Shown here piece after piece: positions 1-9,165 of a stretch of 64,000 bases of DNA. The DNA comes from Trebonia sp963836195 (GTDB taxonomy: Bacteria; Actinomycetota; Actinomycetes; Streptosporangiales; Streptosporangiaceae). Position 1 is the first letter of the stretch; every line of letters starts with the position of its first letter. Below the pieces are notes generated by a model, which saw only the letters and a program-made list of their open reading frames with translations, was not told the origin of the DNA and ran no database searches. The stretch covers positions 124,001-188,000 of the forward strand of contig CAWIIX010000025.1 of assembly GCA_963836195.1 (NCBI GenBank), in the 5' to 3' direction. The position numbers were made by a program, and so were the translations under genes.

Positions 1-286
1 TATGGTGCCCGTCGAGCACGGCGACGGCATCGGCCGCCATGTCCGCCAGGGCATAGGGCTGCGTCGCGAAATCCACGCAGGTGGACCGCCCGGTGTCGCG
101 ATGGTCGAACCGGATCACCTGCCGTCCTCCGGCGACGAGCACGTCGACCAGCTCATCGGGCCATCCGATCCCCTGCGCTGAGGTCCCCATGATGAGCAGG
201 ACAGCCGGGTCCTCGGGGCGGCCGGACCGCTCCGCCCACAAACGCACCTCACCCGAGGCGATGAACTTCTCTTCGGTTAGACCCAC
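1..286 (-). CDS. alpha/beta hydrolase, N-terminal part (runs off the window)
   Basis: The minus strand encodes about 95 residues of the N-terminal half of an alpha/beta hydrolase similar to the RdmC/aclacinomycin methylesterase-like group. Visible marks are a strand-turn segment 'AVLLIMGTSAQGIGWPDEL', the region where the oxyanion hole forms, and 'VIRFDHRDTGRST', a hallmark of this subgroup. The nucleophile elbow and the catalytic Asp/His lie beyond the window edge. I chose GTG at 286 because the family N-terminus begins close to this point and no better start lies upstream in frame. A good -10/-35 pair ends about 7 bases ahead of this GTG, so the message may be leaderless. The substrate is unknown. 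Confidence 0.75.
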   Translation of the reverse strand, partial: MGLTEEKFIASGEVRLWAERSGRPEDPAVLLIMGTSAQGIGWPDELVDVLVAGGRQVIRFDHRDTGRSTCVDFATQPYALADMAADAVAVLDGHH

Positions 287-293
287 GACCAGG

Positions 294-322
294 AATTTAG
301 CGAATACATTTCCCGATTTCAA
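294..322 (-). promoter_or_regulatory. Predicted sigma-70-type promoter of the hydrolase
   Basis: On the minus strand there is TTGAAA (317-322), a 17-bp spacer and TAAATT (294-299), which fits the actinobacterial TTGAC/TANNNT pattern. The -10 ends 7 bases before the GTG at 286, which would put the transcription start at or next to the start codon, giving a leaderless mRNA. This is inference from the sequence only. Confidence 0.45.
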
Positions 323-687
323 TCGCTAATCTGAAATGCAAAATGATCATTATTATGATATAATGAAACCACGGCGAAAGGCCGTAATTCTCGCCCGGGA
401 TGGAATCGGGCCGCCTGGCGATCACGAAGCTGGTTCGGCCCTGTCGCAGGGTCGGCGTCGCGTTGGAGCAGCACCTCCGTCCCCATGCCGTCCAGCCGCT
501 CCCGCATCTGCCGGAAGAGCGGCCGCATCCGGGAGACGATCCGGTACGACCCGTTCGGGTGAGCGGAACTTTTACTTCACCGGCCGACCGCCGCGACCAT
601 ATCCTCCATTTCGGCGGGTGGTCGAGCTTGAGCCAACCGAGTGTTGCCATGCGGCCCGGCTAACAGCACCATCCGGGAAGGACGAAC
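323..687. other. AT-rich intergenic stretch with a possible gene remnant
   Basis: Bases 323-370 are strikingly AT-rich for this genome and include a perfect TATAAT at 359-364 on the plus strand, without a convincing -35. Bases 400-570 on the minus strand can be read as a short coding-like segment ('RPLFRQMRERLDGMGTEVLL') that loosely recalls the linker before a GAF domain in sensory regulators. It has no proper start and is stopped upstream, so at most it is a decayed fragment. I see no intact gene here. Confidence 0.35.
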
Positions 688-1854
688 GTGACCGAGGCGA
701 TGCTCGACGGCAAGCCGGCGGCGCCCAGCTCCGAGGAACTGATCAGCCGCGCGCAGTCGCTGATCCCGCTCCTGCGCTCGAACGCGAACCTGGCTGATCG
801 GCTGGGCCACGTGCCGGACGAGAACGTGCGGGCCATCGAGGAAGCCGGCCTGCTCCGGATGCTCATGCCGGTGAACCGCGGCGGCTACTGGACCGACGCC
901 GCGACGGCGGCGACCGCGATGACCCACATCGCGAGCGGCTGCCCGTCCACCGCCTGGGTCTTGCAGATCTACAGCGGCATCGGCCGGATGGCGGAAGTCT
1001 TCCCCGAGGAGACGCTGGCCGAGATCTACGCCGAGACGCCTAACGCCAGGTTCGCCGGCACCTTCGGCTCCGCGGGCGCGGTCTGCGAGGCGGTCGACGG
1101 GGGCTACCGGATCCGAGGCCGGGGACGCTGGCCGTACAACAGCGGCTGCTACCACGCGGACTGGGATCTGCTGCGCGTTTCTATCGAGGAGCGCGACGGA
1201 AGCACCTCGGAAGGGTTCTGCCTGATCCCGCTGTCCGAGCTCACGATCGCCGACGACTGGCACGTTATGGGCGCGGCGGGCACCGGGAGCAACTCCGTGG
1301 AGTGCGGGCAGTTGTTCATCCCCGAGCACCGGGTGTCGCGCCGGATCGCCGACGTCTTCAAGTTGCTGCAGGCCGGGGACATGGGCTACGCGTTTATAGC
1401 GGCGCTGCCGCTCGGCATGGCGCGCTACGCGCTTGAGGCGTTCCACGACCTGGCGAAGGGCCGGGGCATCAGGATGCTCGGCTACGAGAAGATGTACGAC
1501 TCCGCGGTCGTCCAGACCGCGATCGCCACCGCGCACACCAACATCAAGATGATCGAGGCCTACCAGCACTGGGTGCTCTCGACCCTCAAGCCGGGCGCCG
1601 AGCGGATCACCGACCCGCAGCTGACGGGGGCCGGCGGGACCCTCTGCTACAAGCTGGCGCGGGAGGCAATCGAGCGGCTCTTCGACGTCTGCCCGACGGA
1701 CGAGATCCGACTGGACCGGCCCATCCAGCGGCTCCTGCGCGACCTGATCGCGTTCACCCACCAGGGCGCCATGGCGCCGTACGTGAACTGGGAGCGTTAC
1801 GGCCGGTACCTGGTCGGCGCCAACCTGGCCCCGCCGATACCGCCCGGACGCTGA
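688..1854 (+). CDS. Acyl-CoA dehydrogenase-fold flavin-dependent oxygenase
   Basis: This 388-residue protein has the three-part acyl-CoA dehydrogenase fold: an N-terminal helical domain, a central beta domain ('GGYRIRGRGRWPYNSGC', then 'WHVMGAAGTGSNSVE'), and a C-terminal helical domain of the Acyl-CoA_dh_2 type. It lacks the catalytic Glu motif of true dehydrogenases. The 'W.V.G..GTGS..V' signature is typical of the reduced-flavin monooxygenase branch (HsaA, HpaB-like, secondary-metabolite hydroxylases). It therefore probably hydroxylates an aromatic or polyketide-type substrate using FMNH2/FADH2 from a separate reductase, which I do not see nearby. GTG 688 is supported by GGAAGGA about 6 bases upstream. 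An MFS pump follows 88 bases downstream, which hints at a small catabolic or detoxification unit. Confidence 0.8.
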   Translation: MTEAMLDGKPAAPSSEELISRAQSLIPLLRSNANLADRLGHVPDENVRAIEEAGLLRMLMPVNRGGYWTDAATAATAMTHIASGCPSTAWVLQIYSGIGRMAEVFPEETLAEIYAETPNARFAGTFGSAGAVCEAVDGGYRIRGRGRWPYNSGCYHADWDLLRVSIEERDGSTSEGFCLIPLSELTIADDWHVMGAAGTGSNSVECGQLFIPEHRVSRRIADVFKLLQAGDMGYAFIAALPLGMARYALEAFHDLAKGRGIRMLGYEKMYDSAVVQTAIATAHTNIKMIEAYQHWVLSTLKPGAERITDPQLTGAGGTLCYKLAREAIERLFDVCPTDEIRLDRPIQRLLRDLIAFTHQGAMAPYVNWERYGRYLVGANLAPPIPPGR

Positions 1855-1942
1855 GGCGCGCCGCTGCTACCCCCGTCACGCATCGACCGGTCAGGCGGCC
1901 GCGCTTGACCTCAACGCCAGTTGAGGTTCTACCCTCGACCTA

Positions 1943-3330
1943 ATGAGCTCAGATACGGACAGCGCCCCGACGGCGCCGGCCAGTCCGGCCGCAGGGATAT
2001 GGGCGCCGGCGCAGCGCCCGCTGACGGTCGGTCTGGTGCTCGCGGTCACTTTCGTCGCGTTCGAGGCGCTCGCCGTCGCCACCATCTTGCCGGTGGTCGG
2101 CCGCCAACTGGGAGATCTCCGTCTCTACGGGTGGGTGTTCAGCGCTTTCCTGCTGGCGAGCCTCATCGGGATCGTGCTCGCCGGAACGCTGGCCGACCGG
2201 GTGCCGCTCGGGCGGCCGATGCTCGCCGGTCTCGTCCTGTTCGCCCTTGGCCTGATCATCGGCGGGACCGCGCCGGACATGCTGGTTCTGGTCGCGGGCA
2301 GGGCGGTGCAGGGCCTGGGGGCCGGGGTCGTGCCCGCAGTGGCCTACGTGGCGATCTCCCGGTGCTATGCCGAGGAGGCCCGGCCGAGAATGTTCGCGGT
2401 GCTGTCCACCGCGTGGGTGGTGCCCGGCCTGATCGGGCCAGGCTATCGCCGCCCTGGTGGCCGCGGCAGTTGGCTGGCGCTGGGTATTCCTGGGCCTGCT
2501 GCCGCTGGTGATCGCGGCCGGGGTGCTGGTCGTGCTGGCCTTGCGGCACGTCCCGCCACCCGCGAGTCCGGGAACGGCCGCCGTGCCGTACCTGGCCGTG
2601 CTTGGCGTGGTGGCCGGCGCCGGCACGGCGCTGGCGTCGCTCAGTTCCGGCGTCGCGCCCGTGGTCGCCGCGGGCGGTGTCGCCGGCGGCGCCCTTCTCG
2701 CTGTCTCCATGCGCCAGCTGACACCGCCTCGGTATCTGACCGCACGGCCAGGGCTGACCGTCACAATCCTCAGCCGGTCGCTGCTGACGTGCTGCTTCTT
2801 CGCTGGCGACGCCTATGTCCCGTATGCGATCGTAACCGTCCGGCACGCCCCGACGGCGCTGGCAGCGCTTGCGCTGACGGCGTCGACCCTTACCTGGACG
2901 GCCGGATCGTGGGTGCAGGCCCGCTGCATAGCCCGGTGGGGGCCGCGCCGTCTGGTCCGGCCTGGCCTGTGCCTGGTCGCCATCGGCCTCGGCGCGATGT
3001 GCGTGGTGCTCCTGCCGGCGGTGCCTCCCGCGCTGGCGATCGTGGCCTGGGCGTTGGCCGGCGCGGGGATCGGCACTGCCTACGCTCCGCTGTCGGTGAC
3101 CACGCTCGATCGCGCCGCAGCGGGCGAGGAGGGCCGGGCGACTTCGGCTCTTCAGCTCTGCGATGTACTCGGTCAGGCCATCGGCACCGGAGTGGCGGGG
3201 GCCATCGTGGCCGCCGCTTCCCGGATAGGGCACCGCCCTGGAGTCGCGCTGGCGTTCTCGTTCGCTATCGCGGTCGCTCTGACCGGGGTCATCTTCGTCG
3301 CGCGGCTTCCCGTCAGCACACATCCGGTAG
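1943..3330 (+). pseudogene. MFS efflux transporter, frameshifted
   Basis: The first 166 residues (transmembrane helices 1-5, with MFS motif A-like 'GTLADRVPLGRPM' and 'GRAVQGLGAGVVPAV') are in one frame. At about 2441 the sequence 'ccaggct' carries one extra base; removing it restores '..GLIGPAIAALVAAAVGWRWVF', the family-typical helix 5-6 segment. The rest continues in the next frame to about 3310. That frame has no stop before running into the next gene. A second single-base insertion near 3305-3315 would bring in the TAG at 3328-3330 and give a normal length of about 460 residues. I therefore place the end there by inference. It is a multidrug/small-molecule exporter family member and the substrate is unknown. 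The damage looks like sequencing error. Confidence 0.65.
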
Positions 3331-3493
3331 ATGCGGGCGATCGCGGACCAGCGGGCGGATTTGCGGGGATAAGAACCGATGATGTCGGAATTACGGTTAA
3401 CAACCGGGAAACTCATACTTGCGGCCGTCTTGAAGCGGGTGAAACACGGGAGCAAGCTACGCATAGCGCACTGCCGTCCCGGGAGGAATGCCA

Positions 3494-5023
3494 ATGCCGG
3501 CTCGCTCTCACCCACGCCGTCTCGTCGCCGCCCTCGTTAGCGGCGGCGTTCTCGTTCTCGGGTCGCTCGCTGGATTGTCAGGATCAGCCCGGGCGGCCGG
3601 GGCGGCGTTCAGCCCCAGCGCGTGCGTCACCACGCCAAGCACGGTTGTCCCCGGCGTCCAGATCGCCGACCCGGCCTGCGAATTCAACGGCGCGGCCTAC
3701 ACCGGGCCGTTCAGCCCGATCGCCAACGGCAGCGGCCAGCTGTCCCGGGTCTGGACCGGCATCGCCCCCGACGGGGCCTCCTACCGGATCGAGGTCCCGC
3801 CCAACTGGAACGGGACCCTGGTGATGTTCGCCCACGGTTACCGGGGTACCGGCAACGAGGTGTGGGTCGATGATCCCCAGCTGCGCCAGTACTTCGTGGA
3901 CAACGGATTCGCCTGGGCCGCGTCGAGCTACGCGATGAACGGCTACGACCCGGGCGACGGCGTTGTGGACACCCACGACCTGCTCGAGGCGTTCCCGTCG
4001 ATCACCGGACTACGGTCCCGGCAGGTGATCATGAGCGGCCTGTCGATGGGCGGCGAGGTCACCACGGCCGAGATCGAGGCCTACAAGGGCGACTTCGCGG
4101 GCGCCATGCCCTACTGCGGGGTGCTGGCGGGCAACAACCTGTTCAACTACTACCTGGGCGCCAACGTCACCGCGGCGGGCCTCACCGGGACGACGATCAG
4201 CTACCCGACGACGCTGGCGGCCGGAGCGGCGTACGCGCCCGCGTACCAGTCCACGGTGCAGTCCGAACTGCCCGCGCTCGGGATTACCCCCGACGCGGCG
4301 ACCGGCGGGCAGACGTTCACGACCGACCTCACCAAGACCGGGACGCTGTGGGCCGACACCGTCGAGCAGCTGTCCGGCGGTACCCGTCCTGGTTTCGCCA
4401 GCGCGATCGACTACTGGGACAGCTTCGGGTTCGCTCCGCTCACCCAGGCCCCGTTCCTGTTCGGCGTTTACCCCGGGCTCAACGGCGGCACCCTCGGCTT
4501 CGCCAACGGCAGCGTGGCCGGCAACGAGCGCACGTTCTACACGTTCGGCGACAACCCGCTGATCGACCTGCCGCAGGAGATCGCGCTCAACCGCGCCGTG
4601 CTGCGGACGCCGGTCACGGCCACCTCCTCGGCCGACGCCCTGTCGCCCGCGGAGCTGCCGGTGATCCACGGCGACCCGGGCATCCCGGTGCTGTCGGTCC
4701 ACGGGATCGGAGACCTGTTCGTTCCGCTCTCGATGGACCAGCAGTACGACGCCATGATGGTGGCGCACGGCGAGGGCGGTCTGTTCGTGGACCGGGCCAT
4801 CCGCGAAGTCACGCACTGCGGTTACACCACCAGCGAGCTGTCGTCCGCGTTCTCCGCCCTGGTGTCGTGGATCCACACCGGGAAGCGGCCCGCCGGCGAC
4901 GACATCCTCAACCCGAGGGCGGTCGCGTCGCCGCTGTTCGGCTGCCGGTTCACCGACCCCACTCCTGGTGCCCACCCGGAGTTCAAGGCCACGGTCCCCT
5001 GCCCGGCGAGCACCCGGCATTAG
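3494..5023 (+). CDS. Secreted alpha/beta hydrolase (esterase/lipase-like)
   Basis: This protein of about 509 residues has an N-terminal signal peptide (basic 'ARSHPRR', a hydrophobic stretch 'LVAALVSGGVLVLGSLAGL', then an Ala-rich cleavage area), so it is exported. The catalytic triad can be read: the nucleophile elbow 'GLSMGGE', an Asp in 'GIGDLFVP' and the His in 'EVTHCGYT' near the C-terminus. A 'FAHGYRG' segment supplies the oxyanion hole. Two ATGs lie close together (3488 and 3494). I prefer 3494 because GGAGG at 3482-3486 is only one base from 3488 but well spaced from 3494. The substrate is unknown; large secreted hydrolases of this kind act on esters outside the cell. Confidence 0.85.
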   Translation: MPARSHPRRLVAALVSGGVLVLGSLAGLSGSARAAGAAFSPSACVTTPSTVVPGVQIADPACEFNGAAYTGPFSPIANGSGQLSRVWTGIAPDGASYRIEVPPNWNGTLVMFAHGYRGTGNEVWVDDPQLRQYFVDNGFAWAASSYAMNGYDPGDGVVDTHDLLEAFPSITGLRSRQVIMSGLSMGGEVTTAEIEAYKGDFAGAMPYCGVLAGNNLFNYYLGANVTAAGLTGTTISYPTTLAAGAAYAPAYQSTVQSELPALGITPDAATGGQTFTTDLTKTGTLWADTVEQLSGGTRPGFASAIDYWDSFGFAPLTQAPFLFGVYPGLNGGTLGFANGSVAGNERTFYTFGDNPLIDLPQEIALNRAVLRTPVTATSSADALSPAELPVIHGDPGIPVLSVHGIGDLFVPLSMDQQYDAMMVAHGEGGLFVDRAIREVTHCGYTTSELSSAFSALVSWIHTGKRPAGDDILNPRAVASPLFGCRFTDPTPGAHPEFKATVPCPASTRH

Positions 5024-5094
5024 TACCTCCATTTCCCGTACGGGGGATGCGTCGGCCAGCCGGGGCCTGCGGGCTGCACTAGAGGATGATCAAT

Positions 5095-5114
5095 TCCAAG
5101 GGATGCCTGCGGAG
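5095..5114 (+). repeat. 20-bp direct repeat, left copy
   Basis: The sequence tccaagggatgcctgcggag recurs at 5612-5631 with a single a/g difference. The two copies bracket the deoxyribosyltransferase-like gene exactly, 517 bp apart. They could be the footprint of an insertion or duplicated regulatory DNA. Confidence 0.7.
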
Positions 5115-5200
5115 GGTGTGGGGTGGGCGGCGGCCGAAGCCACCGCGAGACGGTCAGGCGGCGGGCTGCCGGCCCTGGTTGTCGAGGTGGCAGCGGGCGG

Positions 5201-5590
5201 TCAGGCGTCAGGGTCGACTTCGGGGTGCGTGAACCGCACGGGCTTGCCCAGCGACCGGGCGTAGGCGATTTCGGCTCGGGTGCTGTCTCCGATGTAGTCG
5301 CCGACTACGAGCACCTCATCAGCGAGCCGGATCTTCGCCCGGTGCAGATCGTCGAGTCGAACCTTCAGCGCCTCGGCCTCGACAGGATCGGACCAAAGTT
5401 CGTGCGGCGACTTCATGTCACAGCCCGGTTTGACGACAATCTTTCCGGCTTTGGTCTCCCGCAGATCGGCCTCGTTCATCTCGGTCATGAAGCGGGTGGA
5501 GCCGCAGATCACGACGATACGCGGGAGGCTCAACAGCTTCTTCGCGTCGGCGAGCTTCTCCTCGGGGGTGAGCAGTTGCGGGTACGACAC
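5201..5590 (-). CDS. Nucleoside 2-deoxyribosyltransferase-like protein
   Basis: This is a small protein of 129 residues. It has the beta-alpha opening 'RIVVICGSTRF' that binds the base/sugar in nucleoside 2-deoxyribosyltransferase and DUF4406-like folds. A later segment, 'DSTRAEIAYARSLGKPV', places a conserved Glu where the family nucleophile sits. The middle part 'KAGKIVVKPGCDMKSP' is less conserved. GTG at 5590 was chosen because AGGAGGA lies about 6 bases upstream; a longer upstream start would cross the repeat at 5612-5631. The gene is alone on its strand, flanked by direct repeats and an IS relic, so it is probably an acquired accessory gene. Proteins of this fold occur in nucleotide salvage and in phage/defence contexts; which applies here is unknown. 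Confidence 0.65.
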   Translation of the reverse strand: MSYPQLLTPEEKLADAKKLLSLPRIVVICGSTRFMTEMNEADLRETKAGKIVVKPGCDMKSPHELWSDPVEAEALKVRLDDLHRAKIRLADEVLVVGDYIGDSTRAEIAYARSLGKPVRFTHPEVDPDA

Positions 5591-5611
5591 TGGTTCCTCC
5601 TGGTGGTGTGG

Positions 5612-5631
5612 TCCAAGGGGTGCCTGCGGAG
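5612..5631 (+). repeat. 20-bp direct repeat, right copy
   Basis: The sequence tccaaggggtgcctgcggag differs from the copy at 5095-5114 by one base. It lies between the deoxyribosyltransferase-like gene and the beginning of the IS982-type relic. Confidence 0.7.
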
Positions 5632-5660
5632 ACGAGAACGAGGGTGTCCAAGATCGTTTT

Positions 5661-6157
5661 GTGACGAACGACGTGGACACCCTCGCGACAGCACTCTAGG
5701 CGACGACCGACGACATGCTGAAGGAGCATCCCGACCTGGCGCCGTGGCGCCCGCCGGTCGGCATTACGCCCCGCCTGAGCGATGCCGAACTGGTCACCCT
5801 CGCCACGATGCAGGCCATACTCGGCTACACCTCCGAGGCCAAATGGCTCCGCCATGCCCGTGCCCACCTGCGCCACCTCTTCCCCCACCTGCCCCAGCAG
5901 CCCGGCTACAACAAGCGGCTGCGCAAGGCCGCCGGTCTGATGCGAAGCGTCAACCGGATCCTGGCCACCACCACCTCGCCCTGACCGGGGCCAAGGCCGA
6001 CGAACGCGAGACCCTCCTTGACCTCCTGGCAGCCGGATGCGAGCTTCTGCGAGAGCGCCCCCGACAGACTCTCATCGGCGACAAGAACTACTTCGGCCGT
6101 GGTTTCGAATGCGAACTGTCCGAGCATGGAGTCCAGTTGCTGCGGCCTGCCCGTAAA
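5661..6157 (+). pseudogene. IS982-family transposase relic
   Basis: Segments match the IS982 transposase: 'DMLKEHPDLAPWRPPVG', 'PRLSDAELVTLATMQAIL', 'WLRHARAHLRHLFP', 'QQPGYNKRLRKAAGL', then 'LTGAKADERETLLDLLAA' and 'TLIGDKNYFGRGFE'. The gene is dead. A TAG interrupts the frame at codon 13 after the GTG at 5661. An internal deletion near 5980 joins '..ILATTTS' to 'ALTGAK..' and removes the part carrying the first catalytic Asp. The 3' end is lost after 'LLRPARK'. I could not identify terminal inverted repeats. Confidence 0.8.
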
Positions 6158-6631
6158 TTTTTGGGGCTGCGGGTGGCCGACTGGCGGGGGTTACCCCGTC
6201 TGTGGCGCGGCTTCCGTTTCGGGTGCGGGCGGCCGTGCGGGGCGGGAAGATGGCGGCGGGCTGCCCGTGACGCCGGGCTTTCCGATGCCCGCCTGACCTT
6301 CCACGGACAGCAGGGTCGGCACCACGCCATGGTCATCTTCTGCTGTCTTCCGGGCTCTGACGGAACACAGACGGAACGAGCAGTGGCGCCCGGCTCGGCG
6401 AGTTCGATAACCGTGCGGCTGAGTACCAGCAGCGTCGCCACGAGCTTGAGTCGGATCAGTAGCTGCTGCTGATCAGGTCAACCGGGCACGCGAATACCTG
6501 TCCAAGAAGTTCAGCGATCACGCCGATGTGCGTCTGCTGCTTTCCCGGCTGATGAACTCACCCGAGTTTTCGTTGCCGGGGTGAACCGCATGGCAGTTGG
6601 ACGTACGGTCGCGCCATTCTTCGACACCTAC
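6158..6631. other. Degenerate DNA between two gene relics
   Basis: There is no intact gene. Short coding-like pieces can be read in shifting plus-strand frames, for example 'ARLGEFDNRAAEYQQRRHE' near 6390-6450 and 'REYLSKKFSDHADVRLLLS' near 6485-6545, ending at a TGA near 6585. They may be the broken C-terminal part of one helical protein, but I do not recognise it. Confidence 0.4.
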
Positions 6632-6770
6632 GGCGAGCGCGTGGTCGTTGCGGCCCATCAGTTTGCAGGTCTCGCCGCGGCTGGCGACGATCGAGGGATT
6701 GACGGGGTTGAGCCCGATGGCCTAGTTGAGGCTCTAACTGGCGGCTTGCCTGTTCGTCGTGATCAGGACA
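6632..6770 (-). pseudogene. Tetratricopeptide-repeat protein relic
   Basis: Read on the minus strand this fragment contains 'LN*AIGLNPVNPSIVASRGE' followed by 'TCKLMGRNDHALA'. That is the standard TPR unit (..LNRAIELNP..A.ASRGETYRLMGRYDEALA) found in actinobacterial NB-ARC/TPR regulators and signalling ATPases. It holds a nonsense codon, is shifted upstream around 'DEQA', and decays beyond 'HALA'. Only about one and a half repeats survive. Confidence 0.55.
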
Positions 6771-7029
6771 TGTGTTCGCGCCCGCAGGCTCGACCTCGCA
6801 ATTGACCGCTGGACTGTTGTGGACACTTGTCGCTGCCGTCCGGCCGGTCAGGTGGAACCCCGGACAACCTCGGACACCTAAACCGCATTTCTCTGCCCGC
6901 GTATCTGTCAATCTAGCGAAATTACTGGAACACGTGCGAGGGAGCAGCATGCGAGAGTTTTTTCGGGGCCGGGGGGCCGGCCCTGCCTGGCGGGCAGCGG
7001 AGACCTGCCCGGGGGAGGATTCGGGTGCC

Positions 7030-9017
7030 ATGAAGTTCACCGATAGGCTGCGCGCTGCGCTGCCTGTGCTTCTGTTGGCGGCTACCGCCGTCGTGGCGCA
7101 GGTCGCAATCGCGCCGACTGCCTCAGCAGTCACCGGCTCAGGTCCCTGGCCGGGAGCCCCCGCGGGGACTCAGGCGGCGAACCAGCTCTACGGGTACCCG
7201 TATGCGAACGCCCCCGACTGTAATGAGACAACCGGCGCCAACTGCGCGGGCGACCAGTGGTACTTCTACCAGGGCCAGTGCACATCGTGGGTCGCCTACC
7301 GGCTGAACCAGCTCACGGGCGTTGGCTTCAACGACTACTACCGCCTCACTGGCAAGGAGAAGTGGGGCAACGCGGGCAACTGGGTGACCGCCGCCCATGA
7401 GGCCGGGATTACCGTGAACGACACCCCGGCGGTGGGGTCCGTCGCCTGGTGGCCGAATGGCGATGGCCACGTCGCGATCGTCGAGCAAGTCAAGTCGCCG
7501 ACGGACATCGTCGACCTCTCGAAATGAACTATGACTACCACAACGGGTTCGCCATCCACGAGGTCGTCAAGGGTCAGAAGCCCGCGTACGGAAGCGGTTG
7601 GCCAACCGAGTTCATCCACGTCAAGGACCTGCCACAGACCCTGCCGGCGCGAGCCGGAGAGCCTGAGCGCCTCCTCGGTCACCGGGTCTAGCGCGGTGCT
7701 GCACTGGACGGACTCCGCCAACAACGTTGGCCAGTACCTGACGCAGTACAAGATCGGCAACGGCAACTGGACCTCCGGGCCGTCTGCCCCGGCCGGCGCC
7801 ACGTCGGTCTCGGTGAGCGGGCTGAGGACGGGCACGACCTACACGTTCCAGGTCGGCGCGAGCAACGCCAAGGGCACCCGGTGGTCGGCATACCTGACGG
7901 TGAAAACCGTGCCCATCCCGGCCGAGCCGGCCATCGGCACGCCGGCCATGGCCGCGCGGGACGCGACGATCTCCTGGAACGAGGCCGCCAGCAACGAGAC
8001 CGAGTTCCTCACCCAGTACAAGCTCGGCTCCGGCGCCTGGCAGGCCGGGCCGTCCGTCGGCTCCGGCACCAGGTCGGTGACGATCGGCGGCCTGATCCCC
8101 GGCGAGCCGTACACGTTCCAGGTCGGCGCGAGCAACATCGCGGGCACCCGCTGGTCGGCGTACGCGACGGGCAGCACCCCGCAGGTGCTGGCCTCCCAGG
8201 TGACCAATGCCAGCGTGACGGCGACGAGCGAGACCGCCGCCGCGCTGGCCTGGACGAACACCGCCGACAACGTGGCGAGCTTCGTGACCCAGTACCGCGT
8301 CACCGGCACCAGCGCCTGGACCGCCGGCCCCTCGGTGGGCGCGGGCACCACGTCGGTGACGGTGGGCGGCCTGAAGGCCGGAACCACGTACACATTCCAG
8401 GTCGGGGCGAAGCAACAGCCAAGGGCACCAGCTGGTCGGCCAGTACTTCTGACTGGCACCACGGCGAGCACCCCGACTCCGCCACCGGCCCCCGACAGGG
8501 TACAACACCGGGCGTTGAGGTCACCGTGGTCTCGCAGGCGACCGGCGGCGACTCCGGCCACAGGGGCCCGGCCAACTCCTACGCCGCAGGCCCCACGCAC
8601 GCGGCCGGCTCGCCGATCTACATCGTCTGCTACGTCAACGGCCAGTCCATCGCAGGCCCCTACGGCACCGAGACGATCTGGGACCTGGGCGATGACGGCT
8701 ACTACTACAGCGACGCCTGGCTGTGGACGAACTCCAACGGCCCGGTCGTCCCGGCGTGCGACCTGAAGACCGTCACCGTGGTCTCGCAGGCCACTGGCGG
8801 GGACTCCGGCCACACCGGCCCGGGCAACGCCTACACGTCGGGCCCCGCTCGCGCGGCGGGCTCCGACGTCCAGATCGCCTGCTACGTCGGCGGCCAGTCC
8901 ATCGCAGGCCCCTACGGCACCGAGTCGATTTGGGACCTGTCCACCGACGGCTACTACTACTCCGACGCCTGGCTGTGGACAAACTCCAACGGCCCGGTGG
9001 TCCCGGAATGCCCGTAA
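7030..9017 (+). pseudogene. Secreted CHAP-fibronectin III protein (cell-wall hydrolase-like), frameshifted
   Basis: The domain order is: signal peptide (residues 1-35, 'LPVLLLAATAVVAQVAIAP'); CHAP amidase/peptidase domain with the catalytic Cys in 'GQCTSWVAYRLN' and His in 'GDGHVAIVEQV'; three fibronectin type III modules of about 85 residues; and two C-terminal repeats. The protein is interrupted at about 7515, 7655 and 8415. Correcting these restores 'MNYDYHNGFAIHEV', the usual end of this CHAP subgroup, and a continuous third Fn3 module. I chose ATG 7030 for its signal peptide and the GGAGGA about 8 bases upstream; ATG 6950 is the alternative. It probably cleaves peptidoglycan cross-links or stem peptides outside the membrane, with Fn3 modules as spacers. 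The breaks are probably sequencing errors. Confidence 0.8.
8520..9014 (+). repeat. Two tandem C-terminal protein repeats of about 80 residues
   Basis: Both units start with 'VTVVSQATGGDSGH' and end with 'SDAWLWTNSNGPVVP'. In between is 'GQSIAGPYGTE.IWDL..DG'. They are about 85% identical and their DNA is nearly identical in blocks, which suggests recent duplication or gene conversion. The pattern resembles SH3-like or wall-binding modules of actinobacterial secreted proteins and probably mediates binding. Confidence 0.8.
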
Positions 9018-9035
9018 GCCCGGCCCGCAAGTAAG

Positions 9036-9074
9036 GCGCTGAGGCCGCCGCCCGCAGGGCGGCGGCCTCAGCGC
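9036..9074 (+). terminator. Strong intrinsic-type hairpin after the CHAP gene
   Basis: A perfect 18-bp stem (gcgctgaggccgccgccc and its complement) closes over a GCA loop. It sits 18 bases after the CHAP-Fn3 stop codon. There is no U-tract, as is common in high-GC actinobacteria. It may also serve the minus-strand fragment that ends at 9085. Confidence 0.8.
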
Positions 9075-9084
9075 TCAGGTGCGC

Positions 9085-9165
9085 CTACTTGTTGAGAGCG
9101 AGGGCGAGCTTCTCGGTGACGGTTCCGGCGGCGTTGGCGGCCTTGAGCGTGATCGTGAAGGTCGC
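9085..9165 (-). pseudogene. C-terminal scrap of an Ig-like-domain protein
   Basis: The last 26 codons before the TAG at 9085 read 'TFTITLKAANAAGTVTEKL' plus a short tail. This is the final strand pair of a bacterial immunoglobulin-like ('putative Ig') domain of a secreted protein. Nothing upstream continues the domain, so this is a truncated end left after a rearrangement. Confidence 0.5.

Noticed and set aside
577..1761. Minus-strand open frame of about 390 residues opposite the flavin oxygenase
   Set aside because: No domains and composition of a shadow frame.
6775..7029. Possible ydaO-type (c-di-AMP) leader before the CHAP gene
   Set aside because: Wall-hydrolase genes often have one, but the conserved blocks are not there; only a short GC hairpin near 6985-7000.
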